Positions 42,078 to 45,848 of a stretch of DNA of 45,848 bases are shown here, in pieces. Under the pieces are notes generated by a model. That model did no database searches. It was not told the origin of the DNA and saw only the letters and a list, made by a program, of their open reading frames with translations. The first letter of the stretch is position 1, and each line of letters opens with the position of its first letter. The position numbers were made by a program, and so were the translations under genes. This DNA comes from a virus. Where the stretch lies: positions 1 through 45,848 of the IMG/VR virus record IMGVR_UViG_3300030109_002631. One strand, written 5' to 3'.

Positions 42078-42168
42078 ACATCCTTGGGCACATCTATCTT
42101 TAAAACAGATATATGCAAACACAAGAGCACTAAGAAGAATAAGAAAAGAAATGGAAGAACAATTATGA
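42070..42168 (+). CDS. 32-aa basic micropeptide gene
   Basis: ATG 42070 overlaps the end of the upstream gene by 8 nt (ATGAGTAA), and its TGA overlaps the next ATG (ATGA). It encodes MSKHPWAHLSLKQIYANTRA and ALRRIRKEMEEQL, one amphipathic helix. The two-sided coupling is the main support. Confidence 0.55.
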   Translation: MSKHPWAHLSLKQIYANTRALRRIRKEMEEQL

Positions 42169-42317
42169 AAACAAAACGAAAAGATGGATACACAGTAATC
42201 CACAGTGGGCGGGATGCCCGCGGTGGTAAGTATTGGTTAGTCCATGACCCTGACACAGGTGGTAGTAAATACATCTGGAAGAGAGGTCATGTCTGGGCAG
42301 GATTCCAAAAGGTATAA
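42165..42317 (+). CDS. 50-aa basic beta-rich protein
   Basis: ATG 42165 overlaps the upstream stop; a longer reading from 42084 would run through the overlapping gene and is unlikely. The protein is MKTKRKDGYTVIHSGRDARG, then GKYWLVHDPDTGGSKYIWKR and GHVWAGFQKV. Alternating hydrophobic and charged residues suggest a small beta sheet. No family is recognised. Confidence 0.6.
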   Translation: MKTKRKDGYTVIHSGRDARGGKYWLVHDPDTGGSKYIWKRGHVWAGFQKV

Positions 42318-42324
42318 GGTAGAG

Positions 42325-42342
42325 GCCCCTATATAAAGGGGC
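42325..42342 (+). terminator. GCCCC/GGGGC hairpin with TATATAAA loop
   Basis: This directly follows the 50-aa gene. The loop TATATAAA makes it both a possible terminator and a possible TATA element; on the minus strand it reads CCCTTTATATAGGGG, close to the promoter consensus, so antisense transcription is possible. Confidence 0.5.
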
Positions 42343-42360
42343 TCCGCTCGTGTGGACGGC

Positions 42361-42476
42361 CCCAAAAAGTGCGAGCGGGATTAAGTCCTTTATATACCCC
42401 CTTATAGAAATTTGAGTCCCTCGACGAGAGAACCCACCCATAATAATATATGCTCCCCTACTATTGGTATATTATG
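42361..42476 (+). repeat. Duplicated double-TATA promoter cassette, copy 1
   Basis: CAAAAAGTGCGAGCGGGATT (42363-42382) precedes a distal TATA box (42389-42396) by 26 nt. A TCGACGAGAGAACCCACC leader motif, GCTCCCCTA and an ATGAGC start follow. The same order recurs at 42998-43113, and partly at 45084-45171. Two start sites are predicted: near 42420 from the distal box and at 42474 from the proximal box (42446-42451). Confidence 0.72.
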
Positions 42477-42542
42477 AGCAAATACAGCACATGGTTAACC
42501 AGCTATATGGTTAGCATATCATACGCAACAAGGAAACTGTAA
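42474..42542 (+). CDS. 22-aa leaderless micropeptide
   Basis: ATG 42474 stands 26 nt after the proximal TATA box and follows the ATTGGTATATT motif seen before other real starts. It encodes MSKYSTWLTSYMVSISYATR and two more residues. The nucleotide sequence contains TGGTTAACCA (42492-42501) and other dyads, so the transcript may instead act as RNA. Confidence 0.4.
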   Translation: MSKYSTWLTSYMVSISYATRKL

Positions 42543-42768
42543 ACATACATTCCGTGAGTTAGTCAGACAGTAAGATGTGGCCCAAGGAGTAGGCGCACCC
42601 CAACGGAAAGGGGCATGTCACCAACTGAAAGAGGTTAATAGCCAAGTTGGTATTAAGTGACTAATAACAGAGGAGGTCTGACAAGTGAAGATACTATGGG
42701 CAACTGGTCCCCATACGAAGGCTCTGCATGACCCTACTCCTCAGGCTGGATTGACCACCAGCCGACAA
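42543..42768 (+). ncRNA. Candidate structured ncRNA A
   Basis: There is no gene here, yet complementary segments are frequent: AGGAGTAGG (42585-42593) with CCTACTCCT (42733-42741), ACCAACT (42620-42626) with AGTTGGT (42645-42651), TATGGG (42695-42700) with CCCATA (42710-42715), and GGCTGG (42744-42749) with CCAGCC (42758-42763). GTCAGAC (42562-42568) with GTCTGAC (42676-42682) would cross the first helix as a pseudoknot. It is probably transcribed from the promoter of the preceding micropeptide. Short dyads occur by chance, so this is a hypothesis. Confidence 0.4.
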
Positions 42769-42769
42769 C

Positions 42770-42789
42770 CTTATATAGGCATGGCCTAT
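42770..42789 (+). promoter_or_regulatory. Leaderless-type promoter without a start codon
   Basis: CTTATATAGGC, then a spacer and CTATTGTATATT, align base for base with promoters of leaderless genes (for example 44305). At the position of ATG the sequence is TTAACG. A dyad ATAGGC-ATG-GCCTAT (42775-42789) overlaps it. Confidence 0.6.
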
Positions 42790-42796
42790 TGTATAT

Positions 42797-42965
42797 TTAA
42801 CGGGGTAGCTCCCTGTTATCGGGTATGGCCGAACAAGTCCGCCACGGACTAAGGCACAGGGTAAGCAAACCAAGAACCAACTGGTGGAGGGATGCTTAAC
42901 TGGTAACGCGTCTACTATGTAGTGGCATAACGCGTTTGGAGGTATACATTAAATCCTCCTACCCA
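42797..42965 (+). ncRNA. Candidate structured ncRNA B
   Basis: It is predicted to start near 42797. Nested helices are CCCTGT (42811-42816) with ACAGGG (42856-42861), GCC (42828-42830) with GGC (42853-42855), and AGTCCG-CCA-CGGACT (42836-42850). These are followed by TAAGCA (42862-42867) with TGCTTA (42893-42898), AACGCGT (42905-42911) with ACGCGTT (42930-42936) enclosing CTAC-TAT-GTAG, and GGAGG (42938-42942) with CCTCC (42955-42959). The helices are consecutive and compatible. No ORF is present and no known RNA family was recognised. Confidence 0.5.
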
Positions 42966-42966
42966 C

Positions 42967-42980
42967 CTTATATACCCCCC
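42967..42980 (+). promoter_or_regulatory. CTTATATACCCCCC box after ncRNA B
   Basis: This consensus TATA box has no start codon 20-40 nt downstream. A CCACGCTTGTGG hairpin (42984-42995) lies at the predicted start. It may be a relic or the start of a longer leader for the 43111 unit. Confidence 0.4.
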
Positions 42981-42983
42981 TTT

Positions 42984-42995
42984 CCACGCTTGTGG
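42984..42995 (+). terminator. CCAC-GCTT-GTGG hairpin
   Basis: The identical 12-mer occurs at 45037-45048, where it is followed by T7. A related dyad, CCAC-CCGT-GTGG, lies at 43836-43847. Confidence 0.45.
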
Positions 42996-42997
42996 AT

Positions 42998-43113
42998 TTC
43001 AAAAAGTGCGAGCGGGATTTTTTCCTTTATATACCCCAATATAGGATTTTAGGGTTCTCGACGATAGGGGCCACCGAAAGTGGTATAAGTTAGCTCCCCT
43101 ATACTATATTATG
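42998..43113 (+). repeat. Duplicated double-TATA promoter cassette, copy 2
   Basis: CAAAAAGTGCGAGCGGGATT (43000-43019) is identical to 42363-42382. It is followed at the same distance by TTTATATA (43026-43033), TTCTCGACGA (43055-43064), GCTCCCCTA and ATGAGC. The proximal box GGTATAAG (43082-43089) is 25 nt before ATG 43111. Confidence 0.72.
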
Positions 43114-43236
43114 AGCAGAAGCGAACCATTTGGCAGTTGCGAAGACTGTGGGCTTGATGAAGTCGAATTATTCGGCGGACTGTGTGAAGATTGTGACACA
43201 CAAATGTTTACTACATTCTGGACCGGTGAGGAATAA
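43111..43236 (+). CDS. 41-aa zinc-knuckle protein
   Basis: The protein is MSRSEPFGSCEDCGLDEVEL, then FGGLCEDCDTQMFTTFWTGE. Two CxxC pairs (CEDC, CEDC) 14 residues apart resemble a minimal zinc ribbon and the two pairs of the 41017 product. It starts leaderless from the proximal box. Its stop abuts the next start (TAAATG). Confidence 0.68.
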   Translation: MSRSEPFGSCEDCGLDEVELFGGLCEDCDTQMFTTFWTGEE

Positions 43237-43464
43237 ATGTATTTAATAAAGAAGTATGCTGAAGCCCGAAGAGATGCACCGGCACTAAGCCGTGAGGCAA
43301 TTCGAGCAGAAGCAAATCTTGGCCTTCAATTAGAAAGTTTAATTTCAGCTTGGTCATCTTTAGCAAAAGATTCAAGAAATAAAAATGACTGGAACAACTT
43401 CGCTAAGTATGTATTAAATGAAATCGAAGCAATAGACAAAACAATAAAGGAGGTAAAGGCATGA
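43237..43464 (+). CDS. 75-aa helical protein, unknown
   Basis: The protein begins MYLIKKYAEARRDAPALSRE and continues with AIRAEANLGLQLESLISAWS and NNFAKYVLNEIEAIDKTIKE. It is all helical, with positive and negative faces, like a small DNA-binding or bundle protein. It abuts the upstream zinc-knuckle gene and carries AAAGGAGGT near its end for the next gene. Confidence 0.68.
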   Translation: MYLIKKYAEARRDAPALSREAIRAEANLGLQLESLISAWSSLAKDSRNKNDWNNFAKYVLNEIEAIDKTIKEVKA

Positions 43465-43595
43465 AATTCGAAATAGAAGTATCTGATGACGATTGGAAAC
43501 TAATGTTAAAGAATAGATACGGGCATGACAATGTTATAACCCGAAGCTATATGCTTGACATAGTGCACGACATCATCGACCAGATGCATGAGTAA
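43461..43595 (+). CDS. 44-aa acidic protein
   Basis: ATG 43461 overlaps the upstream stop (ATGA) and is preceded by a strong AAAGGAGGT. The protein is MKFEIEVSDDDWKLMLKNRY, then GHDNVITRSYMLDIVHDIID and QMHE. It has a strand then helices and could be a small antirepressor or adaptor; no family was recognised. Confidence 0.65.
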   Translation: MKFEIEVSDDDWKLMLKNRYGHDNVITRSYMLDIVHDIIDQMHE

Positions 43596-43596
43596 A

Positions 43597-43606
43597 CTAT
43601 ATATAC
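43597..43606 (+). promoter_or_regulatory. Promoter of the 50-aa gene
   Basis: CTATATATACCCCC lies just past a stop codon and about 26 nt before ATG 43627. A CTATTGGTATACT motif follows directly before the ATG. Confidence 0.65.
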
Positions 43607-43626
43607 CCCCTCCCTATTGGTATACT

Positions 43627-43779
43627 ATGACAAGAAAACACTTCAGAGCAATAGCCAACATCTTAAAGATGCACAAAGCAAATGCAAATTTGATAATGGA
43701 CTTTGCCAACGAATGCGATAAACATAACGACTACTTTGACCTGCACAGGTTTCTAACTGCATCAGGTTATTACGATTAA
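43627..43779 (+). CDS. 50-aa leaderless protein, unknown
   Basis: I chose ATG 43627 because of the TATA box 26 nt upstream; an in-frame ATG at 43588 lies inside the preceding gene. The protein is MTRKHFRAIANILKMHKANA, then NLIMDFANECDKHNDYFDLH and RFLTASGYYD. Proteins of the form RKHF...IA..L...(N/K)A....F...C......FD..RFL.A.G. are common small ORFs of marine phages and archaeal viruses, of unknown function. Confidence 0.7.
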   Translation: MTRKHFRAIANILKMHKANANLIMDFANECDKHNDYFDLHRFLTASGYYD

Positions 43780-43804
43780 ATAGCTCGTTTGTTTCGGAAG
43801 AGCT

Positions 43805-43824
43805 GGCCCCTCTATAAAAGGGCC
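43805..43824 (+). terminator. GGCCC/GGGCC hairpin with TATAAAA loop
   Basis: This dyad, with TCTATAAAA in its loop, follows the 50-aa gene, like those at 41798 and 42325. Confidence 0.5.
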
Positions 43825-43863
43825 GCCTCGTTTTCCACCCGTGTGGCCCCTCGGACCACAACG

Positions 43864-43872
43864 CTTATATAG
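43864..43872 (+). promoter_or_regulatory. Promoter of the micropeptide operon
   Basis: GCTTATATAGCCACACTCAT is centred 24 nt before ATG 43892, with ATTGGTATAGT before the ATG. Confidence 0.7.
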
Positions 43873-43891
43873 CCACACTCATTGGTATAGT

Positions 43892-44026
43892 ATGACTAAG
43901 ATACAAGACATAAGAAACGAGTTTCGTTTCAGGAGAGCACCACGCAGAACCATCACTAAGAATAAAGTTGACTCTGGCGTGTTAGACCAACTCAAAGCAA
44001 TCAAGTTGGGGTTGACCGATGAGTAA
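43892..44026 (+). CDS. 44-aa basic protein
   Basis: It starts leaderless at ATG 43892; an upstream in-frame ATG precedes the TATA box and cannot be used from it. The protein is MTKIQDIRNEFRFRRAPRRT, then ITKNKVDSGVLDQLKAIKLG and LTDE. The basic middle suggests nucleic-acid binding. It is the first of four overlapping micro-genes. Confidence 0.65.
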   Translation: MTKIQDIRNEFRFRRAPRRTITKNKVDSGVLDQLKAIKLGLTDE

Positions 44027-44105
44027 AGACAAACAAACTCTGATTGATGAGTGGATAGAGATGCAGATAGACATGTATATAGAAGAGAAACACAACGGTG
44101 ACTAA
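44019..44105 (+). CDS. 28-aa acidic micropeptide
   Basis: ATG 44019 overlaps the upstream stop (ATGAGTAA). It encodes MSKDKQTLIDEWIEMQIDMY and IEEKHNGD, one acidic amphipathic helix. The stop abuts the next ATG. Support comes from consistent coupling. Confidence 0.55.
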   Translation: MSKDKQTLIDEWIEMQIDMYIEEKHNGD

Positions 44106-44174
44106 ATGAGTAAAGAAGACGCAACTGAGAGATATATACAATACCTTAAGAGAATCATGGAAGCTCACAGATGA
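44106..44174 (+). CDS. 22-aa micropeptide
   Basis: It follows directly after a stop (TAAATGAG). It encodes MSKEDATERYIQYLKRIMEA and two more residues, one helix, and its TGA overlaps the next ATG. Confidence 0.5.
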   Translation: MSKEDATERYIQYLKRIMEAHR

Positions 44175-44266
44175 AGAGCATCTTAGATATTCTTGATAAC
44201 ATGGAAGTAGAGTATTTCATACTCTGTGGATGTGAAGACGCTCCCTGCTGTGGTTGTAACGAGTAG
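44171..44266 (+). CDS. 31-aa Cys-rich micropeptide
   Basis: The protein is MKSILDILDNMEVEYFILCG and CEDAPCCGCNE. The five cysteines near the C-terminus (CGC, CCGC) could bind a metal. It is the last member of the coupled series. Confidence 0.55.
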   Translation: MKSILDILDNMEVEYFILCGCEDAPCCGCNE

Positions 44267-44277
44267 GGGGGCTGTCC

Positions 44278-44287
44278 CCACATGTGG
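44278..44287 (+). terminator. CCACATGTGG palindrome after the micropeptide operon
   Basis: The perfect 10-bp palindrome follows a G6/C4 run, between the operon end and the next promoter, as with the CCAC/GTGG hairpins elsewhere. Confidence 0.4.
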
Positions 44288-44304
44288 ACGAACTGAGGGC
44301 AAAG

Positions 44305-44313
44305 CTTATATAG
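44305..44313 (+). promoter_or_regulatory. Promoter of the 105-aa gene
   Basis: GCTTATATAGGCACACTC is centred 24 nt before ATG 44333, followed by TATGGTATAGT; this is the clearest example of the consensus. Confidence 0.72.
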
Positions 44314-44332
44314 GCACACTCTATGGTATAGT

Positions 44333-44650
44333 ATGACTAAAGGAACATGTGGTGCTATCACCAGAAAAGATTACGCAAAAGGCAGGGGTAAGAATCCCTG
44401 TGGCAAAACGGTATCAGTCGATGAGCCGTATGAAATATATAAGAACATCGCTTCAGGTTTTGAGTGGCGAGTATTGAAGAAATACCAAACACCTAAAAAG
44501 GAAGCTGAGAACTTTGAGAAAGCAAAAGCAGGTGCTGTCAATTACACCCGTTGGTTCTGCGCTGTCAAGTCACCTATGACTTATGACTCGTGGGAATACG
44601 GAGATGTATACGCACAGGACATTGTGACATACGGGGAAAGAGTTAAATAG
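44333..44650 (+). CDS. 105-aa zinc-binding-like protein
   Basis: The protein begins MTKGTCGAITRKDYAKGRGK, then NPCGKTVSVDEPYEIYKNIA and later YQTPKKEAENFEKAKAGAVN and YTRWFCAVKSPMTYDSWEYG. Three cysteines and aromatic strands suggest a small beta fold, possibly with a metal site (CGAIT, CGKT). It is leaderless. The end of its coding sequence (GTTAAATAG) contains the TATA box of the following gene-free unit. The family is unknown. Confidence 0.7.
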   Translation: MTKGTCGAITRKDYAKGRGKNPCGKTVSVDEPYEIYKNIASGFEWRVLKKYQTPKKEAENFEKAKAGAVNYTRWFCAVKSPMTYDSWEYGDVYAQDIVTYGERVK

Positions 44651-44670
44651 GCTTCCCCCTATGTAGTATT
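44643..44670 (+). promoter_or_regulatory. Promoter without a start codon, overlapping a stop codon
   Basis: TTAAATAGGCTTCCCCCT, then ATGTAGTATTACAG, aligns with the 45401 promoter (CTTAAATAGGCTTACCCCTC). The expected ATG is replaced by TACAG at about 44670. Confidence 0.55.
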
Positions 44671-45066
44671 ACAGTTAAGCATATGCATAACACGTGACCA
44701 GAGTAGTAAGACAAGAATAGACCATACGCCAGTAACGACACACCACAACCAAATTAGCTGAACCATCCCTCAACGGTTATCTTAAGAGAGAGTTGGCCAT
44801 TAACTGATTCGACATGATTGCATCACTAATCCCTGTTGTAGAGTTTCGTCGTGAAGCTATGACGCAATTCTCTTCATCTCACTATGACTCCATCTCCTGA
44901 CCGTTCGCGGTTTGACTTGGAGCTGGTCACACCCTAATCGGTAACCTCTGTTCGTTAACAACACGTTACTGTGTGGCGACCGCTCCCAATGTGACTTGTT
45001 TCAAAGTATATACCACATTGGTGAAGTCGCATCTATCCACGCTTGTGGAAAATTTTCAATTTTTTT
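44670..45066 (+). ncRNA. Candidate structured ncRNA C, about 400 nt
   Basis: The segment 44651-45168 has no supported gene. GTGACCAG (44694-44701) can pair with CTGGTCAC (44923-44930). Just inside lies CTCCA (44888-44892) with TGGAG (44918-44922), enclosing ACCG-TTCG-CGGT (44900-44911). Further on are CCAATGTG (44986-44993) with CACATTGG (45014-45021) and an inner ACTT/AAGT. A TCCAC-GCTT-GTGGA hairpin (45036-45049) and T7 (45060-45066) end the unit. The promoter at one end and the terminator-like hairpin at the other bound a transcript. Confidence 0.48.
45036..45066 (+). terminator. Hairpin and T7 tract ending ncRNA C
   Basis: TCCAC-GCTT-GTGGA is followed by A/T-rich sequence and seven T residues, as expected for archaeal oligo-T termination. 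Confidence 0.6.
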
Positions 45067-45083
45067 CTGCGGAACAGAGGCTC

Positions 45084-45145
45084 TTTATATACTACCCTCT
45101 ACAAAAAACACTACGTCGTCGTGAGAACCCACCGCAAACTATAAG
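45084..45145 (+). promoter_or_regulatory. Double promoter of the 76-aa gene
   Basis: The distal CTCTTTATATAC is centred near 45088 with CGTCGTC about 27 nt later. The proximal ACTATAAGAG is centred near 45142, 27 nt before ATG 45169. The TCGTGAGAACCCACC block matches the leader at 42421. Confidence 0.55.
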
Positions 45146-45168
45146 AGGCGCTCCAACTATGTAGTAAT

Positions 45169-45399
45169 ATGGTAACAGAGACTAAGAGTGGATTGCCTTG
45201 GCAGTCCCGAAATGAAACTGTCGACTACTTTGTTGAAGTCGGCACGACTCCGTATGGTAAATACGGTTTATACAAAGAAATGATTCCAGTCGGAGCTGGT
45301 AAGAGAGGACGTCATATGGAAATGGCAACTGAGATTCAGTTATCAAATCCTGAAGTCTTTAATAACTTAAAGCTTAGACAAATCGTTAGCAGGGGTTAA
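45169..45399 (+). CDS. 76-aa leaderless protein, unknown
   Basis: The protein begins MVTETKSGLPWQSRNETVDY and continues with FVEVGTTPYGKYGLYKEMIP and VGAGKRGRHMEMATEIQLSN. It is mixed alpha/beta and basic in the middle. The ATG is 27 nt after the proximal TATA box. The stop lies inside the hairpin that carries the promoter of the next gene. Confidence 0.65.
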   Translation: MVTETKSGLPWQSRNETVDYFVEVGTTPYGKYGLYKEMIPVGAGKRGRHMEMATEIQLSNPEVFNNLKLRQIVSRG

Positions 45400-45419
45400 G
45401 CTTAAATAGGCTTACCCCT
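45391..45419 (+). promoter_or_regulatory. TATA box in the loop of a 10-bp stem
   Basis: AGGGG and TAAGC (45391-45395, 45397-45401) pair with GCTTA and CCCCT (45410-45419). The loop TTAAATAG forms the TATA box for ATG 45430, 25 nt away. The stop codon of the upstream gene is within the stem. Confidence 0.65.
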
Positions 45420-45429
45420 CTGGGTATCT

Positions 45430-45768
45430 ATGACTAAGAAAGAAGTAATGGACTACCTATGGGCCCCTAAGTCAGAAGGTATTGTTTCTGGTATGCTTGA
45501 CCATCTCGGTTTTACCGGTGTCGGCAAATCAGGACGATATCCTACTGGTGTAAAGTATGATGCATTGGTTGCACTAAGTGAAGCCGTCTTATCAGATGAA
45601 AAGATGGCATCAATGGTTGCATCTCGCACTCATGATTTACAAGGAGCTCGTAAGAGTAGAAAGTCCACAGTAAAAGCCAACCCCGATTCAATTGTTAGAG
45701 CACTACAAGCTGGAACTATTTCAGAAGCAGAGCTTAAAACAGCGATGAAGAAAGCTGGTATACTGTAG
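45430..45768 (+). CDS. 112-aa helical protein, unknown
   Basis: The protein begins MTKKEVMDYLWAPKSEGIVS and continues with GMLDHLGFTGVGKSGRYPTG, then KYDALVALSEAVLSDEKMAS. It ends with a short helical module (PDSIVRALQAGTISEAELKT, then AMKKAGIL). The C-terminal part looks like a small dimerisation or DNA-binding helix pair. The mRNA is leaderless. A GC-rich terminator follows. Confidence 0.7.
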   Translation: MTKKEVMDYLWAPKSEGIVSGMLDHLGFTGVGKSGRYPTGVKYDALVALSEAVLSDEKMASMVASRTHDLQGARKSRKSTVKANPDSIVRALQAGTISEAELKTAMKKAGIL

Positions 45769-45775
45769 AAGTAAA

Positions 45776-45827
45776 CGCTGAACACAGCGGTTAACAAGCA
45801 AACACGTAGGCGGGGCGATTCCCCGCC
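45776..45827 (+). terminator. Two consecutive GC hairpins
   Basis: CGCTG-AACA-CAGCG (45776-45789) is followed by GGCGGGG-CGATT-CCCCGCC (45809-45827) and then a T/A-rich end. This is a strong terminator-like pair ending the + strand array. Confidence 0.68.
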
Positions 45828-45848
45828 GGTATTACCTTTATTTACAGT

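Noticed and set aside
42543-42965. tRNA, RNase P or SRP RNA gene
   Set aside because: No acceptor/T-arm pattern or conserved RNase P or SRP core motifs could be recognised.
44973-45164. 63-codon + strand ORF before the 76-aa gene
   Set aside because: It runs through a hairpin, the T7 tract and a promoter and has no upstream promoter at the right distance.
1-45848. Circular complete genome closed at the window ends
   Set aside because: Joining the ends gives no continued gene for the partial ORF at 2-115: the frame has no ATG back to a stop at 45772. No terminal direct repeat was seen, and replication genes are missing.

Overview
This window is most likely a fragment of a tailed (head-tail) virus of an archaeon. 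An HK97-type set (terminase, portal, protease/scaffold, major capsid, neck, tail tube, tape measure, large tail fibres) fills the left two thirds on the minus strand. The case for an archaeal host is the promoters: many genes have a TATA box of the type CTTTATATAC or CTTATATAGG centred 24-27 nt upstream of the start codon, so their mRNAs should be leaderless. Other genes carry Shine-Dalgarno sequences. Marine small-basic-protein families and GC-D/N-DDGSC calcium-type repeats point to a marine host, perhaps Poseidoniales (magrovirus-like). That host assignment is inference. No DNA polymerase, helicase or integrase is present, and a + strand gene enters from the left edge, so the sequence is part of a larger genome.

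Layout. 1-115: 3' end of a + strand gene. 118-13491: baseplate/tail proteins, two very large fibre-like proteins and the tape measure protein. 13494-14167: tail assembly chaperone pair with a canonical -1 slippery heptamer. 14214-15559: two paralogous tail tube proteins. 15650-19261: an unknown 553-aa protein and neck/completion proteins. 19261-23833: a small membrane protein and a 1439-aa collagen-like fibre. 23935-30042: capsid, decoration, protease/scaffold, portal and terminase subunits. 30039-34096: small proteins (basic DNA-binding-like, a second decoration paralogue, membrane proteins). 34135-39712: an enzyme operon (Cas4/RecB-like nuclease, 2OG-Fe(II) oxygenase-like, TPR-like, radical SAM-FkbM methyltransferase fusion, GH130-like beta-propeller, MazG/DUF1599-like). 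39713-40664: AT-rich DNA and an iteron array at the switch between minus- and plus-strand transcription.

40665-45768 is a + strand array of about 18 tiny genes (22-112 aa), including two paralogous GIY-YIG-like proteins and several Cys-rich micro-zinc proteins. They are arranged as short leaderless transcription units separated by compact hairpins and duplicated promoter cassettes. This is probably the early, host-interaction region.

The most interesting signal is in the long gene-free stretches of that array (42543-43110 and 44651-45168). Two promoters there match the leaderless consensus except that no start codon stands at the predicted transcription start. They are followed by sequence rich in inverted repeats, which suggests virus-encoded structured non-coding RNAs, with a third candidate beside them.
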